Shown in pieces: positions 1 through 12,357 of a stretch of 64,000 nucleotides of DNA; position 1 is the first letter of the stretch; each line of letters opens with the position of its first letter. This DNA comes from Henckelia pumila. Taxonomy: Eukaryota > Streptophyta > Magnoliopsida > Lamiales > Gesneriaceae. The notes under the pieces were generated by a model. The model saw only the letters and a list, made by a program, of their open reading frames with translations. It had not been told where the DNA came from and ran no database searches. The position numbers were made by a program, and so were the translations under genes. The stretch is taken from assembly GCF_033568475.1 (NCBI RefSeq), contig NC_133122.1:138949402-139013401 (forward strand), read 5' to 3'.

Positions 1-188
1 AGAATCACCCATATTTCTTGAACGTATTCAGGGTGATATTTGTGGGCCAATTCATCCATCATGTGGACCATTTCGATATTTTATGGTATTGATTGATGCC
101 TCCAGCAGATGATCACATGTATGCTTATTGTCAACTCAGAATGTGACATTTGCAAGATTAATGACTCAAATAATAAAATTGCGGAATC
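1..188 (+). pseudogene. Copia-1 integrase, 5' fragment
   Basis: Read from base 2, this stretch encodes the start of a Ty1/copia integrase core, with GDICGPIHPSCGPFRYF followed by a conserved VLIDAS segment. A TGA follows shortly after, where the family normally has Trp, so the copy is dead. The frame stops at base 188 because a gypsy element is inserted there; it resumes in the same frame at 9254 with FPNYTIKKIRLDNAGEFT. The upstream part of the element (5' LTR, gag, protease) lies outside the window. Assignment to copia is firm; lineage is not resolved. Confidence 0.85.
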
Positions 189-192
189 AATT

Positions 193-2958
193 TGAAATGT
201 CTAGGACTCTTTAAACTTAAATGCGAAATTTTTTTTTTTAAAATAATAACAATACATATATGCCCATACATATATGTATCACATTTAAAATAAAATACTA
301 CTTCTTAGTAGTAACTTAAATAAAAATAAACAAATAAATAATTAAAAAAGGGTTTCATGCATGAAACAAAAATAGTAAATAATACATGTTTGAAACTCTC
401 ATATGAGAAAATAATAAAATAGAAATATGCAACTTGTTTTAAAAACTCAACGTCATAAAAATAAATGTATCTTAAAATATCATCTAAAAACTGCAACGGT
501 CACGGGGCCACTGTTCCATGAGCTCATACATCCTCACTACCGGTAGAAGCTACCTAAGTATCATCTGACTCACCTGCATCATATAAGCGTAGTGAGCCTA
601 GGGGCTCAACATGTCTAAACTTGGATATCAAGGTTTAAAATAATGCATCACATAATCATAATAATACATGATACATGAGCATGCATGGAAACATTTTTCA
701 TAACATAAATGCTGAATCATAAATCTTAAGCATAAACATCATCTTTCTTCATCATACATAACATAGTTGAGCATGATATTTTTGAAACAATCTATGGTCC
801 TATCCGTAAGTGTGACGCTTATCTGTGCCGACTGATCAGTCTCATGAATCAACGTACGTGGCGGTGATAAATCACCTCCTATGGTAGTAAACTACCTCAT
901 AAATCATATATCATATGGTGGATAACCACCCTTATGTCACACTACTTCAATTTCCATCAAGAAAATATTTTTTGCTCAACTTATACATAATCATAATCAT
1001 ATCATATAAAATTTCATGAATGCATGCACTGAAAATTTGTCCGTAATATAAATTTAATTGATTTTTTCATAATAAATATACTTATACTTAAAATATAAAC
1101 TTCATGCATAAAAATAATTAAATATATATTCCGGACTTAGTTATTTTTCATGGGTTGGTCCAGACTGCTGGTCACTCACTCTAAGCCTATTAAACTTAAA
1201 TAAGAGTCCAATTATCATATTTTAGCCCAAATAACTTAACTAAACTTAACTGGGCCTAAATCAAAATATTTAAGCTCATTAACTTAAATAAACCCAATAA
1301 GACACTAGACTGGCCCAAAAATCCTCTGACTGACCCAAAAATTCCCATGGGCTCCCAAGCCCATAAAAATCATTGGGATATCTTAAATAAATTATTTAAA
1401 GCCCAAAATAAAATTATTTGGAAACCCAAATAATTTTATTTCTAATTAATTGACCAAAAAACCAATTAAAACCTTAAACACTTAAAAATTAAAAATACTC
1501 GAGCCCGACCCACCTAACCCGGACCCGGACCAACCTAAACCGACCCACAAATTACCAGACCCGATCCAGGCCCCAAGAACCGACCCGGACCTGCCCAAAA
1601 CCCTAAACCCGTTTCCCTCTTGTTCCTTACTCTCGGCTGCGACTAGCTTCTGTTCAGAGGCATTAGCCGCCATAATCCGGCCACCAAATGGCCAGAGCAC
1701 CACCACCTACACCTAGAAGACTTCAAGAAATTTCCAGAAAGCTAAAAACCAACCCAAACGGAGTCCTAACGAAGGAGAACGAACCAAAACAAAATCTGCC
1801 TAATTTCTGCTCGCGCGCTGCGCGCGATGCCGGACTTCCGGCCGTTCGGACGCCCAACTCCGACCATCAATGGCTAGAGAAATACCTGAGATAACTTCCT
1901 CTATGTATTGGGGTTCTAACCCAATTGGAATCACCCTCAAACCCGCCCTATACAGTGCACACGAACCATTCTTCCAAAACCGCTCAAACCGCAACCTTCT
2001 ATGCAACCAGAAGATATTGTTTCGGTTTAGACCAACCTTGGCTCAAACCACTCAAACCACTCCACCCTAAGGCACCCTAGGACACCCATTGACCGAGCCC
2101 CAGCCTCTGGACCATACCATGCTTGGCAAAAACGTGAGTCATGACCAATCAAGCAAGAACATGCATCAATACAAGGCATACAAGCATAAACTCGAAATTT
2201 CCATGAAAAATCTGAAATAAAATACATCATGCAAGAGTAATAGATTATATGGTGGCCAAATAAAAGTTTTAGACATGCCTTTTAATCTTTGAATGGAGAT
2301 TGATGCGTTTACGAGACTCCGGGACGACGAACGGACCAAAAATCTACGAAGATCAAGCTTGGTCGGCTATGGCGATTGTGAAATCTGAAGAAAACATGAA
2401 GAAGAGAATGGAGAGAAGGATGGAGTCGGCTGATTGAGTTTAGGGTAGGGTAGGCTTTAGTTTTTTAAATTTTGATAATTAGGATTAATTTAGGATAATA
2501 ACTAATATAAATTAATGAGGTAGATAATATAACATAAATATAAGATTTTAAACTTTTAAAAATACCTACTAATCTGATATATAATAATAAATCCCGAAAT
2601 ATAATATTAAAGGATTTTTAAAGATCAATAAAAGTCATTAAAATGACTTATTTTGGCCAAAAATCAATTCTTAAATAAATATATAAGTAAATACTAAAAT
2701 TTTCTTGACAAAATACCTTAAAATATTATTGGCTAAGAATTTTGGTATCTCGTTCGTCCGCGGTCCTGTCTACGCGATCAAAATATTAAATTCCTTAAAA
2801 ATCTAGAATTTCCATAATTATGGGTTAAATGCTAAAATAAATTAAATCATGCATATAAATCACATAATATCACATAAATACATTTAACCCTTAATTAAAA
2901 AATTAATTTCCCCTAATTATGCATGCGGATTTACGTTTTAAAATTTTCGGATGTTACA
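193..2958 (-). repeat. Gypsy-1 3' LTR
   Basis: This 2766-bp repeat matches 6196-9248 over its whole length with scattered substitutions; the right copy is longer because of a 283-bp insertion. On the element strand it begins TGTAACATCC and ends in TTTCA. It contains a GC-rich patch at about 1813-1850 with two short palindromes, TCGCGCGC-T-GCGCGCGA and GCCGGA-CT-TCCGGC. Several ORFs of 60-75 codons overlap on both strands here and recur in the other LTR, but I see no protein family in them. Confidence 0.92.
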
Positions 2959-2972
2959 ATTCTCCCCCCCTT
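2959..2972 (-). other. Gypsy-1 polypurine tract
   Basis: On the minus strand a run AAGGGGGGGAGAAT directly precedes the LTR start TGTAACA. This is the expected plus-strand primer for gypsy elements. Just upstream (minus sense, about 2981-2995) is the phrase TTTCGAGGACGAAATT, which also occurs before the Gypsy-2 polypurine tract at about 56372, so the two elements are of related lineage. Confidence 0.85.
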
Positions 2973-3003
2973 AAATTGAATTTCGTCCTCGAAATTAAAG
3001 TAC

Positions 3004-4013
3004 TTACTCGAATAAATCCGGGTAGCGAGTTCTCATGTCTGCCTCGGTCTCCCAAGTGGCTTCCTCCTCGGAGTGATTCAACCACTGGACTTTGACCATC
3101 GGTATGACCCGCGTCCTCAGTCTCCGCTCCTCCCTGGCTAAGATCTGAACAGGCCTCTCCTCAAATACTAGATCCGGTTCTAACCGCAAAGGCTCGTAAT
3201 CTAGTACATGCACCGAATTCGAGACGTATCTCCGAAGCATGGATACATGGAAGACGTTGTGCACTGCTGCAAGTCCTGGTGGCAAAGCCAAACAGTAGGC
3301 CAACGTGCCAACTCTCTCCAAGATCTCAAAAGGCCCAATATACCTCGGATTCAGCTTACCTCTTCGACCAAATCTCATCACCCCTTTCATAGGTGATATC
3401 TTCAGAAACACATGATCGCCAACAGCAAATTCGAGATCCCGTCGTCGAGTATCAGCATAACTCTTCTGACGACTCTGAGCAGTCCTCATACGATTCCGTA
3501 TCTGAATCACAATGTCTGCAGTCTGCTGTACAATCTCGGAACCAAGTAGAATCCTCTCGCCAACCTCATTCCAATGCACGGGAGATCTGCATCTCCTCCC
3601 ATAGAGAGCTGCATAAGAAGCCATACCTATAGATGCCTGAAAGCCGTTGTTATAGGTAAACTCCACCAACGACAATCTAGTCTCCCAAGAGCCCTGAAAG
3701 TCGATGACACAAGCTCTCAGTAGATCCTCAAGAACCTGGATCACTCTCTCAGACTGACCATCTGTTTGGGTATGGAACGTTGTACTGAATAATAATCTAG
3801 TCCCCAATGCTGTGTTCAAACTCTTTCAGAAAGCAGATGTAAATCTCGGATCCCTATCTAATACTATCGACACTTGTATGCAATGCAGTCTAACAATCTC
3901 CTTGATATAAAGCTCTGCATACTGTGTCAACGAGTAAGTAGTCCTCACGGGCAAGAAATAAGCTGACTTGGTGAGTCTATCCATGATCACCCATCTAGTT
4001 CCCAAGTTTCAGT
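3004..4013 (-). pseudogene. Gypsy-1 integrase remnant with GPY/F and chromodomain-like tail
   Basis: The open part (3819 down to 3004, 271 codons) carries the end of the integrase core (TTFHTQTDGQSERVIQVLED), the basic linker, a GPY/F module (NPRYIGPFEILERVG) and a chromodomain-like tail (PMVKVQWLNHSEEEATWE) ending just before the polypurine tract. Upstream in the same frame, 3820-4013 gives more of the core (DRLTKSAYFLPVRTTYSL and a DRDPRF segment) but holds an in-frame TGA at about 3827. The HHCC zinc domain and all upstream pol domains are missing. The tail is typical of plant chromoviruses and is thought to guide integration to chromatin. Confidence 0.88.
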
Positions 4014-6177
4014 ATCCCAAAAGTCATGCTTCTGCTGCGCACTCTGATAAACAAAATATTAACTTTACTAATCATTTTTCCTAAACACAACAATCACACT
4101 ATGCCAAAACTTGACCGATTTTATATGCTTATACACTCTACTTATCAATCCTCCAACATTCGTGAGCCGAACTTTTGTTCCCAAATTTACTTATTAAAGC
4201 ATATGATTACAATATCAACCACAATAAATTCAACTTGTAAAGCTTATCCACACACTAGTCTTCTATAACAAGTTAAACATCGTTGAGTCAAACATCTGCC
4301 ATTCATCGTAATTTTCTTCAAATTATCCATTTACCACTACACTTTCAACTATCGAACACTTGAAAATCTTAAATCTCGAGTGCTATAAATCCATGAAACC
4401 CAAAAAGTGAATTTAGTGTCAAACGTCATGCACAACTTAAATTCTCCTAACGTCAGGAATATGCTTAAAATATATGAATTCTAATTCTGTGGTTAGTTTA
4501 GGCTTAAGACACTTAGATTCTCCTATTAGAGGAGTGAAATTCCCCGAATAGTATTTACATGTCATCATCTCTAAATAGCATAATAATATAACATTCAATA
4601 GTTAATTCCATATCATTTCCTAGTTGCCTCTATTTATATTCCATGAAATCTGAACTCCTCAAAATCAAAATACTAAGTCAATTACCTAATAAACTGAATA
4701 ATCCGCTCACAAGTAATACATGTTGGTCCCATGTACAGTCAAAATACAACCAGTACCTTTTTGCACATGCATCCCAAAAATCTTGGTGGAGACACTCCTA
4801 TAATATGACCCAATAATTCAAGTTTATACAACTAAAGGATATTGAAAGAACATCCATACAAATACTTATATACAATTAACCCCAACGTAAAACGAAAGTA
4901 TCGAGATAAAAGTTATAATATCAAGTCATTACGCTGACTCGTGATTATTCCAAGTGCTTCAACTATCCATACAAGCGTAGAACCAACAACCCAAATTCTC
5001 AAATGACTCAACTCTTAACAAAAGAACTCACTCCATAAAATATATATATATCGTCAACTCTTAGGTCATATCTAAAGCTTATATTACACTTGACATCGAA
5101 ACCAAAATTTTATAACAAGTGTTATGCCACACCTGGCCAATTACACAAGCCTATAAAAATTTACACCTTCATCATTCAGTCATCACAATATCTATAAGTC
5201 AGGCTGACAAGTTCCCAAATCTATTTATTTAAACGTAGTGACTTGAACGTCAAACCCAATACAGCTTACTTGGTAACACCAACCATGCGAACCCTTAATT
5301 CTTATCAAAGATTACCCAATTCTTTATCAAACTAACTCCACGATTATTTTTTATTCTCAAAGATTCAAGAATCTAATACAAAGCATACTTATCATCAATT
5401 TATACCTCATATAATTAAGAGTACAAACTTAAAACCACAAACCATCAAACTATAACCTTATGGTACCAGTGTCATCTCCAAGAAAATAATGACTTCTTCG
5501 TCAAAGGAAAAACCTTAATAGTTAAATGAATGACAATACGATATCTGTGAACCCAACTAGCATAATTTGACACATGCGAACTTAATTCCCAAAAATATAT
5601 ACTAGACTCTATAAAGTAACATTTTAAATTCACCAAAGAAGAAAATGATGCAACCCTCAATTAATCATTCTTGCGAGAAATCCTACTCTTGCCTCAAGCA
5701 ATAATTCTATTGCTATCACAAAAACTTAATGCCTCTTATCGGAATTTACCTTTATTGTTCTATTTATCGCTACACTTTTATAAAAAAAAATTTCTTGATA
5801 GGCCCGCTACCTCTTACCATCACCAACCCAATAATTTACCAATGAAATCATTCTAACTTAAAATCAATAAGTTACTACAAAAAAAATTCAAGTGACAACC
5901 TAAATATCAAACTTAGTTTCAACAAAATAAAACCAAATTTCCAAATTCAAAATTCCTTGAGGTCAACCTGTCGTATAACATGTCTTGATGCATACTGCAT
6001 CACCACATATTCTTCACGTAAATCGCAATGCATAACTAAGTATTTTAAAACTTTGCTAACATGAAATCTTAAATCATTACATATGCTCCTTATAGATCAT
6101 AAAAAAAACAATTTAAAACTTACAGACCGATAGTGAGATTTCTGAGCTTCACGTGGCAGATGGACACCCTCCAAGGA
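4014..6177 (-). other. Gypsy-1 interior without recognisable coding content
   Basis: This 2.2 kb AT-rich stretch lies where gag, protease and reverse transcriptase should be. On both strands I find only short, unconvincing ORFs and no zinc knuckle, DTG or YVDD/FIDD motif. It may be decayed internal sequence or unrelated filler acquired by a defective element. Confidence 0.6.
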
Positions 6178-6193
6178 CCGTGCTTTGATACCA
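6178..6193 (-). other. Gypsy-1 primer-binding site
   Basis: The minus strand reads TGGTATCAAAGCACGG two bases inside the right LTR. The first part matches the plant initiator-Met tRNA primer site (TGGTATCAGAGCC) with mismatches at the right end. It fixes the element's orientation. Confidence 0.82.
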
Positions 6194-6195
6194 AT

Positions 6196-9100
6196 TGAAA
6201 CGTCTAGGACTCTTTAAACTTAAATGCGGATTTTTTTTTTTAAAATAATAACAATAAATATATGCCCATACATATATGTATCACATTTAAAATAAAATAC
6301 TACTTCTTAGTAGTAACTTAAATAAAAATAAACAAATAAATAATTAAAAAGGGTTTCATGCATGAAATAAAAATAGTAAATAATACATGTTTGAAACTCT
6401 CATATGGGGAAATAATAAAATAAAAATATGCAACTTGTTTTAAAAACTCAACGTCATAAAAATAAATGTATCTTAAAACATCATCTAAAAACTGCAACGG
6501 TCACGGGGCCACTGTTCCGTGAGCTCATACATCCTCACCACCGGTAGGAGCTACCTAAGTATCATCTGACTCACCTGCACCATATAAGCGTAGTGAGTTT
6601 AGGGGCTCAACATGTCTAAACTTGGATATCAAGGTTTAAACTAATGCATCACATAATCATACTAATACATATACATGATACATGAGCATGCATGGAAACA
6701 TTTTTCATAACATAAATGCTGAATCATAAATCTTAAGCATAAACATCATCTTTCTTCATCATACATAACATAGTTGAGCATGATATTTTTGAAACAGTCT
6801 ATGGTCCTATCCGTAAGTGTGACGCTTATCTGTGCCGACTGATCAGTCTCATGAACCAACGTACGTGGCGGTGATAAATCACCTCCTATGGTAGTAAACT
6901 ACCTCATAAATCATATATCATATGGTGGATAACCACCCTTATGTCACACTACTTAAATTTCCATCAAGAAAATATTTTTTGCTCAACTCATACATAATCA
7001 TAATCATATCATATAAAATTTCATGAATGCATGCACTGAAAATTTGTCCGTAATATATATTTAATTAATTTTTTAATAATAAATATACTTATACTTAAAA
7101 TATAAACTTCATGCATAAAAATAATTAAATATATATTCCGGACTTAGTTATTTTTCATGGGTTGGTCCAGACTGCTGGTCACTCACTCTAAGCCCATTAA
7201 ACTTAAATTAGAGCCCAATTATCATATTTTAGCTCAAATAACTTAACTAAACTTAACTGGGCCTAAATCAAAATATTTAAGCTCATTAACTTAAATAAAC
7301 CCAATAAGACACTAGACTGGCCAAAAAATCCTCTGACTGACCCAAAAATTTCCATGGGCTCCCAAGCCCATAAAAATCATTGGGCTAACTTAAATAAATT
7401 ATTTAAAGCCCAAAATAAAATTATTTGGAAGCCCAAATAATTTTATTTCTAATTAATTGACCCAAAAACCAATTAAAACCTTAAACACTTAAAAATTAAA
7501 AATACTCGAGCCCGGCCCACCTAACCCGGACCCGGACCGACCTGAACCTACCCACAAATTACCAGACCCGATCCAGGCCCCAAGACCCGACCCGAACCTG
7601 CCCAAAACCCTAAACTCGTTTCCCTCTTGTTCCTTACTCTTGGCTGCGACCAGCTTCTGTTTAGAGGCATCGGCCGCCCTACTCCGGCCACCAAATGGCC
7701 GGAGCACCACCACCTACACCTAGAAGACTTCAAGAAGTTTCCAGAAAGCTAAAAACCAGCCCAAATGGAGTCCTAACGAAGGAGAACGAACCAAAACAAA
7801 ATCTGTCTAATTTTTGCTCGCGCGCTGCGCGCGACGCCGGACTTCCGGCCGTTCGGCCGCACAACTCCGACCATCACTGGCTAGAGAAATACCTGAGATA
7901 ACTTCCTCTATGTCTTGGGGTTCTAACCCAATTGGAATCACCCTCAAACCTGTCCTATACAGTGCACACGAGCCATTCTCCCAAAACCGCTCAAACTGCG
8001 ACCTTCTATGCAACCAGAAGATATTGTTTCGGTTCAGACCAACCTTGGCTCAAACCACTCGAACCACTCGACCCTAAGGCACCCTAGGACACCCCTTGAC
8101 ACGCCCCAGCCTCTGGACCATACCATGCTTGGCAAAAACATGAGTCATGACCAATCAAGCAAGAACATGCATCAATACAAGGCATACAAGCATAAACTCA
8201 AAATTTCCATGAAAAATCTAAAATAAAACACATCATGCAAGAGTAATAGCTTATATGGTGGCCAAATAAAAGTTTTAGACATGCCTTTTAATCTTTGAAT
8301 GGAGATTGATGCGTTTACGAGACTCCGGGACGACGAACGGACCAAAAATCTACGAAGATCAAGCTTGGTCGGCTATGGCGATTGTGAAATCTGAAAAAAA
8401 AAATGAAGAAGAGAATGGAGAGAAGGATGGAGTCGGCTGATTGAGTTTAGGGTAGGGTAGGCTTTAGTTTTTTAAATTTTGATAATTAGGATTAATTTAG
8501 GATAATAACTAATATAAATTAATGAGGTAGATAATATAACATAAATATAAGATTTTAAACTTTTAAAAATACCTACTAATCTGATATATAATAATAAATC
8601 CCGAAATATAATATTAAAGGATTTTTAAAGATCAATAAAAGTCATTAAAATGACTTATTTTGGCCAAAAATCAATTCTTAAATAAATATATAAGTAAATA
8701 CTAAAATTTTCTTGACAAAATACCTTAAAATATTATTTTAAGGCTCATAAAACTCATAAAAATAGGCTGCGCTCGAGCGGCTGAAAAGCGCCGCTCGGGC
8801 GCGCCCTGCCCATTTCGAGGCAGAACTTTCTGCCCCGGGCATGGGCAGGGCGCGCCCGAGCGGCGCTGTTCAGCCGCTCGAGCGCAGCCTATTTTAAAAA
8901 AAAAAAAAAAAATTTTGTTTGTTACAGCTTCGGATGCTTGGTGATTGCTTATTCATTAATTGCCCTTAAGATTTGAGATTAGCAATCCGAGGCCCCACAA
9001 CAGGTGGTATCAATATTTTTGGCTAAGAATTTTGGTATCTCGTCCGTTCGCGGTCCCGTCTACGCGATCAAAATATTAAATTCCTTAAAAATCTAGAATT

Positions 9101-9248
9101 TCCATAATTATGGGTTAAATGATAAAATAAATTAAATCATGCATATAAATCACATAATATCACATAAATACATTTAACCTTTAATTAAAAAATTAATTTC
9201 TCCTAATTATGCATGCGGATTTACGTTTTAAAATTTTCGGGTGTTACA
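6196..9248 (-). repeat. Gypsy-1 5' LTR
   Basis: This 3053-bp LTR runs TGAAACGTC to TGTTACA in plus sense. It aligns with 193-2958 throughout except for an extra 283 bp at 8738-9020. The GC-rich palindromic patch recurs at about 7819-7855. A few substitutions per hundred bases separate the LTRs by eye, so the insertion is neither very recent nor ancient. Confidence 0.92.
8738..9020. mobile_element. Captured LTR-end fragment with long hairpin, inserted in the Gypsy-1 5' LTR
   Basis: The sequence is absent from the sister LTR, where the flanks join at 2730/2731. It holds an inverted repeat with 52-nt arms (8761-8812 and 8842-8893) differing at one position, then an A-rich run. It ends CCACAACAGGTGGTATCA, which resembles the LTR end plus primer-binding site of Gypsy-2 (52505-52522). 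I therefore read it as a piece of another gypsy element's LTR/PBS junction. No clean target duplication was found. Confidence 0.7.
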
Positions 9249-9253
9249 CAATT

Positions 9254-11922
9254 TCCCAATTATACAATCAAGAAAATAAGACTTGATAATGCTGGAGAAT
9301 TTACTTTCCAAACTTTCAATGACTATTGTATGGCAATGGGAATTACTGTTGAACATCATGTTGCTCATGTTCATACACAGAATGGATTAGTTGAATCATT
9401 GATTAAACGTCTACAACTGATTGCTAGACCAATGATTATGAGAACAAAACTCCCTATTTCTATATGGGAACATGCAATTTTACATGCTGCGGCATTAATT
9501 CGAATCAGACCAAGTGTATATCATAAATTCTCCCCACTGCAGCTTGCATTTGGTAAAGAACCAAATATTTCTCATCTGAAAATTTTTGGATGTATGGTGT
9601 ATGTGCCTATTGCGCCACCTCAACGATAAAAAATGGGTCCTCAAAGAAAAATCGGTATTTATATTATGATAGCCCATCAATCATTCGATATCTTGAGCCT
9701 CAGATAGGTTTACAGCACGTTTTGCTGATTGTCATTTTAATGAAGAAATCTTCCCAATGTTAGGGGGAGAAAAGAAACACATCGAAAAAGAAATCGCATG
9801 GTATGTACCATCATTGTTACATTTAGATCCAAGGACCAAACAATGTGAGAAAAATGTACAGCAAATTGTGCACTTGCAAAGAATTGCAAATCAAATGCCA
9901 GATGCATTTACAGACACAAAAGGGGTAACAAAATCATATATACATGTTGTAAATGCCCCTGCTCGAATTAAAATTCCAAAAAAACAAATTGAAGACACTC
10001 ATGATGTCATAAAACGCTTGAAGCGTGGAAGGCCAGTCGGTTCCAAGGATAAAAATCCTCGAAAAAGAAAAGGGATAGAGAAACACGATGATCATAAAAT
10101 AGAAAATGGTGTTCCAGAAGAAACACCTGATAATGAAAATGTTCTGTCAGAACCACAAACTGACGAGAATCGTGAAATCTCTATCAATTATATTAATACT
10201 GGAAAGATATGAAACCGAAAAGACATAGAAGATATTGATGAGATATTTTCTTAAAATGTGGCTTGTGACATCATAAATGAAAATGAGGATCATGAACCAA
10301 AATCTTTTGGTGAATGTAAAACTCGTCCCGATTGGGCCAAATGGAAAAATGTCATCCAGGTTGAATTAGATTCGCTAAATAAACATAATGTTTTTGGACC
10401 TATAGTCCTCACACCTGAAGGTGTAAAACCTGTTGGATACAAATGAGTTTTTATTCGAAAGCGAAATGAGAAAAATGAAATAGTCAGAAATAAAGCTAGA
10501 CTTGTTGCACAAGGTTTTTTTCAAATGTCTGGAATTGATTATGAAGAAACGTATTCTCCTGTTATGGATGCAATTACATTTCGATATTTGATTAGTTTGG
10601 CAGTATCTGAAAATTTTGAAATGTGTCTTATGGATGTTATTACAACTTATTTATACGGATCACTTGATAGTGATATATACATGAAAATCCCCGAAGGATT
10701 TAAGATGTTTGAAACACAAAGTTCAAAACCCAGAGAATTTTATTCTGTAAAATTACAAAGATCATTATATGGGTTGAAGCATTCCGGCCGAATGTGGTAT
10801 AATCGGCTAAGTGAGCACTTGATGAAAAAGGGATATGTAAATGATCCAATATGCCCTTGTGTTTTCATCAAGAAAACAACATCCGGATGTGTAATTATTG
10901 CTGTATATGTTGATGATTTAAACATCATTGGAACGAATAAAGAAATTCAAGAAGTTATGATGTACTTGAAGGAAGAATTCGAAATGAAGGATCTTGGAAA
11001 AACCAAGTATTGTCTGGGTTTGCAAATCGAACAAAAAGAATGTGGAATTTTTGTTCACCAGGCAAATTATACAGAAAAGATCCTTAAACTTTTTAATATG
11101 GATAAATAAAATCCATTAAGTACTCCAATGGTTGTAAGATCATTAAACATAGAAAATGATCACTTTCGTCCATGTGAAGATAATAGAGTTATTCTTGGTC
11201 CAGAAGTACCATATCTAAGTGTCATTGGTGCCCTTATGTATCTTGCAAATTGCACTAGACCTGATATATCTTTTGCAGTAAATTTATTGGCAAGATTCAG
11301 TTCATATCCAACAAAGAGGCACTGAAACGAAATTAAACATATATTCCGTTATCTACGATGAACGACAGATTTGAGACTTTTGTACTCAAAAGACACCAAT
11401 CAAAGTATCATTGGTTATGTTGATGCTGGATATTTATCTGATCCACATAAGACACGTTCCCAATCCGGATATGTATTTACTCGTGAAGGCACCGTGATTT
11501 CTTGGCGTTCACAGAAGCAAACAGTCGTAACAACTTCATAAAATCACGCTGAGATTATTGCGCTACATGAAGCAAGCCGTGAATGTGTTTAGCTAAAATC
11601 AATGACACAACATATCCAAACTTCTTGTGGATTATCAGTAGACAAGAATCCTATGACGTTGTATGAAGATAATGCTGCATGTATTGCTCAAATGAAAGAA
11701 TGATACATCAAAAGTGACAGAACAAAACATATCCCCCCAAAGTTCTTTGTCTACACTCAAGAGCTTGAGAAGAATAAAGATATTGATATCTGTTACATTC
11801 AATCAAGTGACAACTCATCATACCTCTTCACAAAGGCGCTTCTTACGGCAATATTCAGAAAACATATATATAACATTGAGATGCGCAATCTACGGAATAT
11901 GTGAAGAATCACTCGTGTTAAC
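9254..11922 (+). pseudogene. Copia-1 pol remnant: integrase, reverse transcriptase, RNase H
   Basis: The integrase resumes after the nested element (KKIRLDNAGEFT, then HTQNGLVESLIKRLQ) and is open to 9626. From 9757 one frame runs through the integrase C-terminus and linker (RGRPVGSKDKNPRKRKG), the reverse transcriptase (ARLVAQGF, SLYGLK, and the catalytic YVDD at 10906-10917) and RNase H (NHAEIIALHEASRE, YEDNAACIAQMKE). That frame is broken by stops at about 10210, 10252, 10444, 11107 and 11323 and by several more in RNase H. A further break lies between 9627 and 9757. Most lesions are nonsense codons, so this is a decayed but alignable element. Confidence 0.9.
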
Positions 11923-12061
11923 ATGAGGGGGAGTTTATGTGGCTGCACTCTATTTTTCTTGCTATGGTTTTTATCCCACTGGGTTTTTTCTAGTAAGGTT
12001 TTTAACGAGGTAGTACAAAAACACGTAATAAAGACAGTCATCATATCACTATCATCATCAC

Positions 12062-12070
12062 AAGGGGGAG
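12062..12070 (+). other. Copia-1 polypurine tract
   Basis: AAGGGGGAG lies directly before the LTR start TGTTGAAAAT, the usual plus-strand priming site. A second purine run (GAGGGGGAG) occurs at about 11926 after the end of pol, leaving about 140 bp between the two. Confidence 0.75.
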
Positions 12071-12077
12071 TGTTGAA

Positions 12078-12123
<46 letters not shown>

Positions 12124-12357
12124 GTTGAATGTTGAATATTGAGTTGTAAAATGTTGAAAATTAGTGTGTGATGATGTAGATGATTATATATTAATTTTTG
12201 GACTAATCTCCAAATGAGATCTATAAATAGGTCTTTTCATTTGTGAAGAAATACACAATTGAATTGAGAGAGAAAAATATTGTGAAGGGTAGAGTTTGAT
12301 ATATTTTGAGTTTTGGAGTTTTTACTTTTTACCATAAATTTTTACTTTTTCACAACA
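12071..12357 (+). repeat. Copia-1 3' LTR
   Basis: The LTR starts TGTTGAAAAT after the polypurine tract and probably ends CACAACA, giving about 287 bp. It contains a pure TA dinucleotide run at about 12083-12119 and a TATA-like CTATAAATAG at about 12220. The partner LTR is outside the window, so the right boundary rests on the CA end alone and target duplication cannot be tested. Confidence 0.72.

Larger units (their letters stand above)
193..9248 (-). mobile_element. Gypsy-1: Ty3/gypsy LTR retrotransposon, non-autonomous, nested in Copia-1
   Basis: Two long direct repeats (193-2958 and 6196-9248), each beginning TG and ending CA, flank a 3.2 kb interior. The 5-bp target duplication CAATT lies at 188-192 and 9249-9253. 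The primer-binding site beside the right LTR and the polypurine tract beside the left LTR both show that the element reads leftward, so the right LTR is the 5' LTR. The only recognisable protein is the C-terminal part of a gypsy integrase; gag, protease and reverse transcriptase are absent. The insertion splits the integrase frame of Copia-1. Confidence 0.93.

Noticed and set aside
1482-2230. Cluster of 60-75-codon ORFs, repeated at 7489-8226
   Set aside because: Both sets lie in the Gypsy-1 LTRs. Repetition reflects LTR duplication, not coding constraint, and no protein family is visible.
12083-12119. TA dinucleotide run as a replication or regulatory element
   Set aside because: A simple microsatellite in the Copia-1 LTR; no further evidence of function.
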